This document shows, piece by piece, positions 10,448 to 21,128 of a stretch of DNA of 64,000 bases (position 1 is the first letter of the stretch; every line of letters starts with the position of its first letter). The position numbers were made by a program, and so were the translations under genes. Location: assembly GCF_007655135.1 (NCBI RefSeq), contig NC_045132.1:11222001-11286000 (forward strand), written 5' to 3'. The stretch comes from Punica granatum. Taxonomy: Eukaryota > Streptophyta > Magnoliopsida > Myrtales > Lythraceae. The notes below the pieces were generated by a model. The model had not been told where the DNA came from. It searched no databases and saw only the letters and a program-made list of their open reading frames with translations.

Positions 10448-11161
10448 CACTGGTTTTGGGTAAAGCACCCGCGATGCATTGAGTTTGTTGCGTTTTCGCT
10501 GTTTTTCCACCTTACTGGCCAGCGTAATCACATCTTCCAAAAGGACATAGGGCTGCAACTCCACGATATCCGCAATTTCCTTGTTCAAGCCACCAATAAA
10601 TCGAGCAATGGTCTGCTCCCGTGGCTCACTCAGTTCGCATCTCATCGACAACATTTCGAACTCCATGACATAATCTTCAATGGACATACCTCCCTGACGA
10701 ATACTCTGTAGTTTGAGGATCAAGTCTTGCTTGTAGTACTCGGGCACAAATCTTCTATGCATGATGCGCTTCATCTCCCGCCAACTAACGAATCCCATCT
10801 TCCCTATCTCTTCTTTGCTGCGCCTTTAAGTTTTCCCACCACAGATTCGCATAATCGGTGAACTGGAGGGCAGCAAGTTGGCACTTCTGGGCTTCGGAGT
10901 ACTCATAGCATTTGAACACCTTATCGACGCGCTGGACCCACTCGAGGTACTCTTCAGGGGAACTCGTGCCTTTGAATTGCGGAATCTTTAACTTGAGATT
11001 GGTACCGACTCCCTTTGCTGCCTTCGTGGAACCGGCTGCTCTTCTTCTTCAGGAAGTTCATCCTCCAGGTCAGCTTCATCTTCCACTCGAACATTCCGTC
11101 TAGGAACTCGATGTGCACGTTGCGGAGGAGCAGGCGCCACAGCCATTCGATCAAGAGGTTG
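10448..11161 (-). pseudogene. N-terminal gag of A1, continued after the nested elements
   Basis: The minus strand encodes the gag capsid region (SWREMKRIMHRRFVPEYYKQDLILK, GGMSIEDYVMEFEML) and further right the proline/arginine-rich N-terminal part (APPQRAHRVPRRNVR, EDEADLEDELPEE). It starts exactly at the CACTG duplication and continues the gag that stopped at 5986. A small indel near 10800 separates the two frames. The first ~40 codons and the start are missing, because LTR B begins at 11162. Confidence 0.82.
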
Positions 11162-11850
11162 TGATGCGAACCTCACGAAGGATTGTGAAACCCGACGACC
11201 AACTTGCATCGATTCTCAGATCGCCAAACACAGATTTAGATAAAGAGGATTATTGACCCGTTGTTTATAGAGAAACAAGAACCAACAATATCAAGACAAG
11301 GATTATTGACCCGTTGTTTATGAAGAAACAAGAACCAATAATATCAAAGTGTACCGAACAATCACAAGCTGTCACACTTGTTCGTCCGAAGGAGTTCAAT
11401 GAAGAACAAAGGAGAAAATCTCACCGAAATACCAGAATAGTCTACCTCTGATCAGCTACTCAGCCTCCTTTATATAATCTTAGGAGAAACTGGAAACTAA
11501 TAAACTAGGCAACTGGAATATCCTTAGTTTCCTAAAGCCAGAAATAACAGAGGAAACTAAATAAAGGCTATCTAGAATAGTTGGCAGTCTTTTATTTCAT
11601 CTTCAGCATCTCATGGCAAGTCAAGTGAATAAAGGCCTTTGGAGACCCAATTGAATTAGACTCCTCTTGACCCAAAAAGCCCATCAGCAAGCTCTCCATA
11701 GCTTGTTGGATTTGTTTGGCCTTCGCCCGTATGATTGGCCCACTCGGAACATGCAAGCCTCCAAGATCTTGTGCTTCAGCTTCCTCTTCATGAGTTCGAC
11801 TTCCAAGGTCGTGTGCATCAGCCTCATTGTCATGCCCATGATCCTCATCA
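11162..11850 (-). repeat. 3' LTR of gypsy element B
   Basis: This 689-bp LTR begins TGATGCGAACC and ends CCTCATCA on the + strand. On the minus strand a PPT-like GAAGAGCGGGAGAA precedes TGATGAGG. A minus-strand TATA (TATATAAAG) lies at 11468-11476. The pol frame of B extends 259 bp into it. Two hairpin modules lie at 11254-11340. Confidence 0.88.
11254..11340 (-). repeat. Two tandem GACCCG-hairpin-GAACC modules in LTR B
   Basis: Each module has constant flanks GACCCG and GAACCAA around a stem of TTGTTT/AAACAA (11261-11266 with 11273-11278, and 11314-11319 with 11326-11331), with 6-nt loops. The period is 53 bp. Confidence 0.8.
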
Positions 11851-12424
11851 TTCTCCCGCTCTTCAAAAGGATTCGTCCTCGAATTGAAACCTACATCAAT
11901 CGGAGAATGATCAGAAACATTAAAAGTTGGGCTAACATTATACTCACCTGGTAAATCTATTTTGTAGGCATTATCATTTATCTTGGCTACGACTTGGAAT
12001 GGTCCAATTTCTCGTGGACTCAATTTGGATTTCCGTTGGTTTGGAAATCTTTCCTTCCTCATATGAACCCACACCCAATCTCCTAGTTCAAAAATCACTT
12101 TCTTCCATCCCTTGTTGGCACGTTCAACATATTGTTTGTTCTTCTTCAAGGTATGTTGCCTCGCTTCTTCATGAATCTTTTTCACCATATCTGCCTTTTT
12201 CTTCCCGTCAAGACTCCATGATAATGCATCAGCTACCACGTTTTCCTTTCCTTGCTTGTACTGAATCACGTATGGAAACTTCTCTATGAATTCGACCCAT
12301 TTGGCATGTCTTCGATTCAGCTTGTTTTGCACTTTCAAATGCTTCAATGATTCGTGGTCCGTGTGTATGACAAATTCCTTCGACCACAAGTAGTGCTGTC
12401 ACGTCTCCAAAGCGCGGACCAAAG
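11592..12424 (-). pseudogene. pol fragment of element B: RNase H fused in frame to integrase C-terminus
   Basis: From 12424 leftwards the frame gives the end of RNase H (ALVRALET; after one stop, [14 protein letters not shown] and ENVVADAL). It then jumps near 12211-12219 to the integrase tail ([47 protein letters not shown]). The integrase zinc finger and catalytic core are gone. Coding continues through the PPT into the LTR and ends at 11592 with PSGPIIRAKAKQ. This is the second in-frame internal deletion of pol in the window. The right side is cut by LTR C at 12425. Confidence 0.82.
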
Positions 12425-13166
12425 TGATGCGAACCCCACGAGACCTGCCGCAAGACCCGACAACAAAGACTGGAAATCGAACCCAAATCGCCAATAGAGA
12501 TTAAGAGGGATGGAATATTGACCCGATGGTTATAGAAAATCAAGAACCAATATTATAAAGGAATTGAATATTGACCCGATGGTTATAGAAAACCAAGAAC
12601 CAATATTATAAATAGCCGAGAATTACAAGCATCCAAGCTTATTATCATGGAAGGTTGCCGAAGAACAACTTAGAGGAAAATTCTCACCAGTGTAGTCTGA
12701 AAAGTCCTTTAATCAGCTATTCAGCCTCCTTTATATAAATCTAGGAGAATCTGGAAACTAATAAACTTGGCAACTGGAATATCTTTAGTTTCCTAAAAAC
12801 CGGAATTAATAGAAGAAACTAAATAAAGGCCCCCCTAAAATATTTGGCAGTCTTTTTATTCCTTCTTCAGCATCTCTTGGCTTTCCTTATGCGTCTACTC
12901 TAATCTTGGATGGGCTATTGACCATCTCAAGACAAGTTAATCGGGTAAGGCCCTTTAGGGACCAATTCGAATTAGTCTCCTCTTGGCCCAAAAAACCCGC
13001 AAATGAGCTCTCCACAGCTTGCTGAATTTGTCTTGCCTTCGCTCGTGTGATTGGTCCACTCGGAACATGTAAGCCTCCGAGATCTTGTGCATCAGCTCCC
13101 TCTTCACGAATCCCACTTCCGAGCTCGTGTGCTTCAGCCCCATCATCGTGCCCACGATCCTGATCA
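12425..13166 (-). repeat. LTR C, solo or truncated, related to LTR B
   Basis: The + strand starts TGATGCGAACCCC and ends GATCCTGATCA, about 742 bp. It interrupts the RNase H codons of B after ...ACCAAAG. No PPT follows at 13167, so it is either a solo LTR with altered flanks or the remains of an internally deleted element. CAAAG (12420-12424) and CGAAG (13167-13171) could be a decayed target duplication. Two hairpin modules carry TGGTT stems (12527-12542 and 12580-12595). The tail of its own pol (residues like HTSSEVGF in a shifted frame) is still readable at 12955-13166. Confidence 0.72.
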
Positions 13167-13203
13167 CGAAGTCCTTCCGACCTAAGCTCGTTGGTTTGAC
13201 CCC
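13167..13203. other. Short filler between LTR C and pol fragment D
   Basis: These 37 bp match neither RNase H nor LTR sequence that I can recognise. They probably mark a deletion or repair junction. Confidence 0.5.
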
Positions 13204-13684
13204 GACCTAATCAAATTAAATGCTTGCTCTTGCTCTACTCCCCATTTGAAACCTATATCTTTCTTAACCACTTCCGTCAATGGAGCAACTAAAGTACTAA
13301 AATCCCGCACAAATCACCTATAAAAACTGGCTAGACCATGAAAACTTCTTACCTCGGTTACGGATTTCTGCGTCGGCCAATCCTTAATTGCTTTCACCTT
13401 TTCCTCATCAACCTGAATACCCTTGGAACTAACAACAAATCCCAAAAACACAACTCGATCCATGCAAAATGTACATTTGTTCAGGTTAGCATATAATTCT
13501 TCATGTCTCAATGCCTGAAGCACGCATCGCAAATGATGAATATGATCCTTCAAGCTCTTACTATACACCAAGATATCATCAAAATATGCAACCATGAATT
13601 TTCCAATGAAAGCACGCAAAACATGATTCATGAGCCTCATGAAAGTACTAGGTGCATTAGTTAACCCGAATGGCATAACTAACC
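13204..13684 (-). pseudogene. pol fragment D: RT palm to RNase H start
   Basis: The minus strand encodes [23 protein letters not shown], the RT active site variant [10 protein letters not shown], the RT C-terminus ([19 protein letters not shown]), and after a TGA at 13314-13316 (CGA expected) the connection domain to EQEQAFNLI. It is cut on the right by element E, at a codon of the conserved LVMPFG motif. It may be the continuation of B (with ~50 codons lost at LTR C) or the interior of C; the window alone cannot decide. Confidence 0.8.
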
Positions 13685-14533
13685 TGTCACGACCCGAAAT
13701 TTTAGCTAAATTTCCTTTATATTTCTTCGATACCTGTTACCACATAACTACTAACATAAAACAGGTTTTCAATGGACTCTCAAAAAAATAAAACCAAGCT
13801 CTAATATGTATATACATCTCAAAAGGGAGTAATTTTCTTTCCTCAACCAATCACTAAACCAAAACTAAACATAAATTTCAGGTCGTAACATATTCAATTA
13901 CATTCTATGCAAAAAGAATATCTATCAAATAACTAAAGTCCCTACCTAGTTCTCCGAGCTGATCCCCGACATCAAAAAGTGATTCTTCTACGCAGCTAGA
14001 AGCTCATCTGGAAAAATATATGTAGGGTGTGAGCTACATCTCAGTGAGTACTATATTCCAAAGCAAAATGACTTATTATTAAATAAATATTTAATTACAG
14101 ACAACCAAATATTCAAATAAATAATACAATCACATCCAATTCAATTATCAGCTCACCACACACATACACAGTGTATATATATAAATACAAATCAAAATAA
14201 TAATTATTCCCAATATAGTAATTAAATTTAAGTTTTTCTAACAAGACACACAACTCTTCTAATTATTTATTTAATATCCAATATCACATAAACATCAAAT
14301 ATCCATTCATTAGCATTCCACAGAAACTCACAACACAATCACTTGACAAGTCAAACTCTAGCAACAACACGGCTTTCACAAAATAAATTGTAGATGATCT
14401 CAATAATCATCACATTTCCAGCAATCATACCAGACAAACAATATACAACACAACTAATTAATATAGCCATAGGGTTGCATTTCCTCGCAACAGAGTTATG
14501 ACGGTACCGTGACCCCGCACATGTCATTCATAT
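13685..14533. repeat. LTR-like fragment E (starts TGTCACGACCCG)
   Basis: This AT-rich segment of 849 bp starts with TGTCACGACCCGAAA right at the break in pol fragment D and is cut by LTR F at 14534. It contains no coding sequence. The TGTCACGACCC start is common for plant gypsy LTRs, but I see no PPT, primer site or second end, so its strand and family remain open. Confidence 0.5.
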
Positions 14534-15342
14534 TGATGCGATTCCCGCCAAGAATGACGAGACCCGACAACTAAAGGAACCCAAGATCGTTCCACGATCA
14601 GATTTGATTGACGAACCCTCGACCCGTTGTTTACGACAAAAACAAGAACCTTGGTATAACTGACCTCAACCCGTTGTTTAATGCGAAACAAGAACCTCGG
14701 TATATACGAAGACGCCACAAACGGTGGTGGAAAACCGCTTGATAAGTCAATGAAGACGCCACAAACGGTGGTGGAAAGCCATTTGATAAGTCGATGATGA
14801 ACGCCACGGAAACTTCCGATAAGTTCGAATTAGTTCTTCAAGAACCAAAGAGAATACTCTCACAATTTTCTGAATATTTCTTCCTATTAAAAATTGACTA
14901 AGATGAATTTATATAGACACAAACTAATCCTAATATAGCCATATCTCCTCTAAAGATAAGGAAAATAAAACCTAGAATATCGATGGAGATATGACATAAT
15001 CTATAAAGATATGAAATCTAAATATCCCTAGAATATCTTCATGAGATTTAAACTTTAAACAAATCTGATGATATCTTCTTTTGATCATCAAATATTCTAG
15101 AAGCTTCCTTAAACACTTGCTGAATTTAGCCTTGTCCAGAATCTTCTATAACTTGAATAATGTTGATGGATCTTTGTGGATCACGTGATTCATGTCCAAT
15201 GGGCCTCCACGAATTTGCTTGAGTCCAAACCTCTTGAATCAGGCCGTTGAGTTCATCTTTAAACTTCTTTGCTCGTGCTCGTGTAATCAGTCCAATTGGA
15301 ACTTGAACTGGATCCCTTGAAGTCGTGCTACGATTTGCATCA
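14534..15342 (-). repeat. 3' LTR of gypsy element F
   Basis: This 809-bp LTR begins TGATGCGATTCCC and ends TTTGCATCA on the + strand. A minus-strand PPT (AGAGGAGGGGAA) adjoins at 15343. A TATA (TATATAAAT, minus) lies at 14907-14915. It contains two GACCCG/AACCCG-TTGTTT hairpin modules (14627-14645, 14674-14691) and a separate ~48-bp duplication around GACGCCACAAACGGTGG (about 14708-14805). Confidence 0.87.
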
Positions 15343-17882
15343 TTCCCCTCCTCTTGATAAGGATTTGTCCTCTAATCATCACCTACATCAAAAGGAAGCA
15401 AATCAGCAACATTAAAAGTAGCACTTACATTATACTCGCCAGGTAAGTCTAGTTTATAAGCATTGTCATTTATGCGCTCCAGGACTTGAAAAGGACCATC
15501 TCCTCTTAGAAGTAGTTTGGAACGTCTTTGCGCCGGAAATCTCTCTTTCCTCATATGCAACCAAACCCAATCTTCGGGTTCAAAAATCAGCTTATGACCG
15601 CCCTTGTTGGCGTGTTTTGTATACTGCTCTGTTCTTCGCTCAATGTTGAGTCTTGTTTTCTCATGGATCCGCTTGACAAATTCAGCTTTCTTTTTGCCCT
15701 CTAAATTAACTTGCTCAGTCAAAGGTAAAGGAGATAAATCCAATGGAGTTAAAGGATTAAATCCATAAACAACTTGAAATGGTGAAAATTTAGTAGCGTA
15801 ATGAACATATCTGTTATAAGCAAACTCAACATGTGGTAAACACTCTTCCCATGTTTCAATGTTCTTTTTTATGATTGCCCTGAACAAAGTAGACAAAGTT
15901 CTATTTACTACTTCCGTTTGACCATCAGTTTGTGGGTGACAAGTGGTAGAAAACAACAGCTTAGTACCTAACTTACACCACAAAGTCTTCCAAAAATAGC
16001 TCAAGAACTTAGCATCTCTATCCGAAATAATTGTTCTATACATGCCATGTAACTTCACAATCTCCCTAAAGAACAAATCAGCAACATGCGAAGCATCATC
16101 CGTTTTGTGATATGGAATAAAGTGTGCCATCTTAGAAAATCTATTTACAACCACAAAAATTGAATCTCTCTCACGTTTAGTCCTAGGTAATCCTAACGCA
16201 AAGTCCATTGAAATATCAATCCAAGGCTCATTAGTAATTGGTAAAGGAGTATACAAACCGTTAGGCTGCACTCTGGATTTAGCTTGCCTACACGTAATGC
16301 ATCTACTTCAAATTCTCTCAACATCTCTTTTGATATGTGGCCAATAGAAGTGTTCTTGCAAAATAGCTAAAGTCTTTGCAACTCCAAAATGTCCCATTAA
16401 TCCCCCACCATGTGATTCCTGCACTAATAACTCTCTCAGGGAACAATTAGGCACGCATAACTTATTCTCTCGAAACAGAAACCCATCATGCCTAAAGAAC
16501 TTACCACAAGGGATTTTCTCACAAGCCCGATATTCCTCACAAAATTCATGGTCATCAGCATATAAATTTTTAATGTGCTCAAAACCAAGCAATTTTGCAT
16601 CAAGTGTAGAGAGTAATGCATACCTGCGAAAAAGTGCATCGGCGACCACATTCTCCTTACCTTGCTTATACCGAATGACGTATGGAAATGTCTCAATGAA
16701 CTCCACCCATCGGGCATGCCTTTTGTTTAGTTGGTGTTGACCCTTCAAGTGTTTCAAGGACTCATGATCAGTGTGTATCACAAACTCCTTAGGCCATAGG
16801 TAGTGCTGCCACACCTCTAAAGCTCGAACCAATGCATACAACTCTTTATCATAAGTTGGATAGTTAAGGCTGCCCCGCTTAATTTTTCGTTGAAGTAAGC
16901 AATTGATCGTCCTTCCCGCATGAGAACTGCACCTATACCAACACCTGAAGCATCACATTCAATCACAAAAGTTTTAGAAAAATTAGGTAAAGATAATAAA
17001 GGAGCGTTGGTCAGCTTCGTTGTGATTAGCTGAAACGCCATCTCTTGTTCTTCTCCCCATCTAAATTCAACGTTTTTCTTGATCACTTCAGTAAGTGGTG
17101 CTGCTATGCTACTAAAGTTCTTCACGAACCGCCGGTAGAAACTAGCAAGTCCATGAAAACTACGAACATTACTTACACTTATGGGACTAGGCCACTCTTG
17201 GATTGCACGTACCTTCTCCTCATCAACCTGTATACCTTGTGCAGTAACAACAAATCCCAAAAATACAAGCTTATCGGTGCAAAAAGTACACTTCTTCATA
17301 TTAGCAAATAACTTTTCCTTCCTAAGCACATCTAAAACAGATTTCAAATGTACCTTATGATCATCTAAGTTTTTGCTGTAAACGAGTATATCATCAAAGT
17401 AGACAACCACAAATCTACCTATAAATGCACGCAAAACATGATTCATAAGTCTCATAAAAGTGCTTGGAGCATTAGTCAAACCAAAAGGCATAACTAACCA
17501 TTCATACAAACCGTATTTTGTTGTAAAGGCAGTTTTCCATTCATCTCCTTCTTTCATTCTAATCTGATGATAACCACTCTTTAAATCAATTTTAGAAAAT
17601 ACACAAGAACCATGTAGCTCATCTAACATATCATCTAAGCGAGGAATAGGATGACGATACTTTACCGTTATGTTGTTGATTGCTCGGCAATCAACGCACA
17701 TTCTCCACGTCCCATCCTTCTTAGGTACAAGTATAACCGGAACGACGCATGGACTCTTGCTTTCCCTCACGTACCCTTTCTGCAACAACTCACTTACCTG
17801 CCATTGAAGCTCCTTTGTCTCCTCAGGATTGCTCCTATAAGCTGGTCGGTTTGGAATTGTCGCACCGGGAACAAAATCAATT
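15343..17882 (-). pseudogene. pol of element F (RT, RH, INT), broken
   Basis: Reading from 17882 leftwards: RT ([18 protein letters not shown] start, [18 protein letters not shown]), RNase H ([23 protein letters not shown]), integrase zinc finger and core ([36 protein letters not shown]) and C-terminus ([14 protein letters not shown]). Lesions: a 1-bp loss near 16878 in RNase H; TGA at 16308-16310, replacing a zinc-finger cysteine codon; and TAG at 15372-15374, after which the frame stays readable through NPYQEEGND into the LTR. The 5' side is cut by LTR G inside the HQID codons, so gag and protease of F lie outside the window. Confidence 0.87.
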
Positions 17883-18561
17883 TGATGCGAACCCCGTCGA
17901 ACCCGTCGCGGAACCCAGCAACAATAATATGGAATCAAATCCCGGATCGTCCAAGATAGAGATTTTCAAAGATGGAATATCGACCCCGTAGCTATATAGA
18001 GCTAGAAACCAATATTATAAGAAGCTTAAGAACTACAAGTAATCGACTTGCAACCCTTGAAGCATAAGTTCAACAAGAACAGGTTGGAGAATATCTCTCA
18101 CACAAGATAGAAAATGGCAGAAAAGTTCCCTAAAAAATAACCTAGGGAGGAGCTTATAATGCTCTTGTAATCTGAAGACAACTAAGGAAAGCAAGCATAT
18201 TCTAGAAGGCATATTCCAACCAGATTTGGTGGCCATCTTCTAGAAGGCATATTCCATCCTGATAGAAGGCATATTCCAACCAGATTTTGTGGCCATCTTC
18301 TAGAAGGCATATCTAACCAGATTTGAGGTAGTTGTGGTCATCCTTTAATGCCCCGATGTGTACTGATGAGGTCCAGCACTCTTGATGACCAAAATCAGCC
18401 CCGAGTCAACTTGGTCGTCTCTCGAACTGCGTGCCTCTTCCCGAATATTCGTCCATAAGTTCTGCAAGGCTTGCTCCAATTTCTTGGTACGTGCTCTGGT
18501 GACCGGTCCGGTAGAAATATGCAACTTGTCCTCATGCTCGGAGTCCGGCTCAACCCTATCA
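17883..18561 (-). repeat. 3' LTR of gypsy element G
   Basis: This 679-bp LTR begins TGATGCGAACCCC and ends CCCTATCA on the + strand. The minus-strand PPT GAAGAAGGGGGGAA adjoins at 18562-18575. It has a single hairpin module with a different stem, TAGCT 17989-17993 with AGCTA 18000-18004. A ~45-bp direct duplication with CTTCTAGAAGGCATAT lies at 18236-18320. The left flank CAATT (17878-17882) is the expected target duplication. Confidence 0.88.
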
Positions 18562-21128
18562 TTCCCCCCTTCTTCAAAAGGATTCGTCATTGAATCTGCG
18601 CCCACATCAAAGGGAGAAAGATCAGAAACATTAAATGTAGAACTCACTTGATACTCTCCCGGCAAATCGAGCTTGTATGCATTGTCATTAATCTTTTCTA
18701 AGACTTGGAATGGTCCATCTCCTCGCGGATTTAGCTTTGATTTTCTTTGGCTTGGAAACCTCTCCTTCCTGAAATGAACCCAAACCCAATCTCCCGATTC
18801 GAAAGTGACATGCTTTCTTCCCTTGTTGGCTCGAGTGGTAGCTTGCTCGTTCTTGTGCAAGATGTGGTTCCTTGCTTCTTCATGGATCTTCTTCACAAAT
18901 TCTGCCTTACGCTTTCCATCAAGGCTAACAATCTCACCAATAGGCAATGGAGTTAAATCCAATGGGGTTAGTGGATTAAAGCCATAAACAACCTCAAAGG
19001 GAGAAAACTTAGTAGAAGAATGCATGGCCCGATTATATGCAAACTCAATGAATGGAATGCAATCTTCCCAACTTTTCAAGTTCCTTTTAATAACAGCTCG
19101 CAGCAAAGTACCTAAGGTTCGATTTACAACCTCTGTTTGCCCATCAGTTTGTGGGTAGCAAGTGGTAGAAAACAATAGCTTTGTTCCCAATTTTCCCCAC
19201 AAAACACGCCAAAAGTGACTTAGGAACTTAACATCACGATCACTTACAATGGTTTTGGGAATGCCATGCAAACGCACTACTTCCCTAAAGAAAAGGTCCG
19301 CCACATGAGTAGCGTCATCCGTCTTCTTACAAGGAATAAAATGAGCCATCTTTGAAAAACGATCCACTACTACAAAGATAGAATCCTTACCATTCTTAGT
19401 CCTAGGCAAACCCAAAACAAAATCCATTGATACATCAGTCCATGGATGACTAGGAACGGACAAGGGCATGTAAAGTCCATGAGGTTGAATCTTAGACTTA
19501 GCTTTCTTACATGTGACACACCTAAGACAAATCTTTTCAACGCCTCGCTTCATATGTGGCCAAAAGAAATGCTCTCTCAAAACATCTAAGGTCTTAGCCA
19601 CACCAAAATGCCCCATTAAACCTCCCCCATGGGCTTCCCTAACAAGCAACTCTCGCATGGAATTTTGTGGAATACATAGCTTGTTCTCACGAAACAAATA
19701 CCCCTCATGCTTATAAAACTTGTCAAATGCCCTGTTTTCACATTCAGAAAAGACTTCCTTAAAATCATGATCATGCAAGTATAACTCTTTGATATATTCA
19801 AATCCCAAAAGCTTGGCATCAAGAGTTGAGATAAGAGTATACCAGCGAGATAAGGCATCAGCCACTACATTTTCCTTACCTTTCTTGTATTGGATCACAT
19901 AGGGAAACATCTCGATGAACTCGATCCAACGTGTGTGCCTTCGGTTCAGCTTGCTTTGACCCTTTAAATGCTTCAAGGACTCATGGTCGGTGTGAATGAT
20001 GAACTCCTTGGACCACAAGTAATGCTGCTATGTCTCCAAAGCCCTCACCAAAGCATAGAGCTCCTTGTCGTATGTGGAGTAGTTCAACGCAGCCCCGTTG
20101 AGCTTCTCACTGAAGTAAGCAATAGGCCTCTTCTCTTGCATAAGGACGGCTCCTATACCAATATCGGAAGCATCACATTCGATTTCAAAAAGTTTAGAAA
20201 AGTCCGGTAAAATCAGTAAAGGAGCAGAACTTAGCTTTTCTTTCAAGGTATTGAATGCCTTCTCTTGCTCCTTGCCCCATCTAAAGCCAACTTCCTTCTT
20301 GATGATCTCGGTCAAAGGAGCAGCTATGGTGCTAAAATTGCGCACAAATCTTCGATAGAACCCAGCAAGGCCATGGAAGCTTCGGACCTCAGCAATGGTA
20401 GTGGGTGTAGGCCATTCCCGGATTGCTTTCACCTTCTCTTCATCCACTTCCACACCCTTGGAACTTACGACAAAACCAAGAAAAACAACACTTTCCAAGA
20501 AAAATTCACACTTCTTAAGGTTAGCATACAACTTCTCATGCCTCAGCACCTCAAGAACACACCTCAAATGATCCATATGATCATGCTCAGTTTTGCTATA
20601 AATCAGAATATCATCAAAGTAAACAACAACAAATTTTCCAATGTAAGCACGCAAGACATGATTCATAAGGCGCATAAATGTGCTGGGTGCATTAGTCAAT
20701 CCAAATGGCATCACTAACCACTCATACAATCCACTCTTGGTTTTAAATGCTGTTTTCCACTCATCTCCTTCTTTCATGCGAATTTGATGGTATCTACTCT
20801 TCAAATCAATCTTAGAAAATATAGTGGAACCATGCAATTCATCAAGCATATCATCTAATCGAGGAATAGGATAGCGATACTTTACCGTTATCTTATTCAC
20901 AGCTCGACAATCCACATACATTCTCCATGTGCCATCTTTCTTGGGAACAAGCAACACGGGAACAGAGCATGGACTCATGCTCTCTCGAACATAGCCCTTG
21001 GTCAGCAGCTCATCAACTTGCTTTTGGAGTTCTTTTGCTTTTTCGGGACTACACCGATATGCTGGCCGGTTTGGAATGGGTGCTCCCGGGATGAAATCAA
21101 TTTGTTGTTCGATCCCACGGATTGGTGG
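18345..21128 (-). pseudogene. pol of element G (RT, RH, INT), 3' half of a gene split by Z
   Basis: From 21128 leftwards: [14 protein letters not shown] ([18 protein letters not shown]), RNase H ([14 protein letters not shown]), integrase zinc finger ([13 protein letters not shown]), catalytic core ([35 protein letters not shown]) and C-terminus. It ends in the LTR at 18345 after [15 protein letters not shown]. The only lesion in this half is TAG at 20028-20030 (TGG expected, RNase H). The gene is cut at two Pro codons by element Z, and its upstream half resumes at 62903. This is the best-preserved gypsy pol in the window. Confidence 0.9.
21124..21128 (+). repeat. Target-site duplication GGTGG, left copy (element Z)
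   Basis: GGTGG immediately precedes TGTCAGCACC of the left LTR. The identical 5 bp follow the right LTR at 62903-62907. Confidence 0.95.

Larger units (their letters stand above)
210..11161 (-). mobile_element. Ty3/gypsy element A1, CRM-like, left part of a nested element
   Basis: This is a minus-strand gypsy element inserted in the copia gag. It has a 3' LTR (210-840), a PPT, and gag-pol reading leftwards. The gag is split by two later insertions: 4375-5965 (target duplication ATCCT at 4370-4374 and 5966-5970) and 5987-10447 (target duplication CACTG at 5982-5986 and 10448-10452). The gag then continues to 11161, where LTR B interrupts it. Its first gag codons, primer site and 5' LTR are not in the window. 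The assignment of 10448-11161 to A1 follows from the duplicated CACTG and from the gag sequence resuming exactly where it stopped. The CRM-like label rests on coding sequence running into the LTR and on the GPITR motif. Confidence 0.82.

Noticed and set aside
13167..13203. Clear target duplication proving LTR C is a simple solo LTR
   Set aside because: The flanks are CAAAG and CGAAG with one mismatch, and the sequence after the right flank is not the expected RNase H continuation, so the case is not proven.
13685..14533. Satellite or MITE identity for segment E
   Set aside because: There are no internal repeats or terminal inverted repeats. The TG start and abrupt junctions fit a broken LTR better, though this remains unproven.
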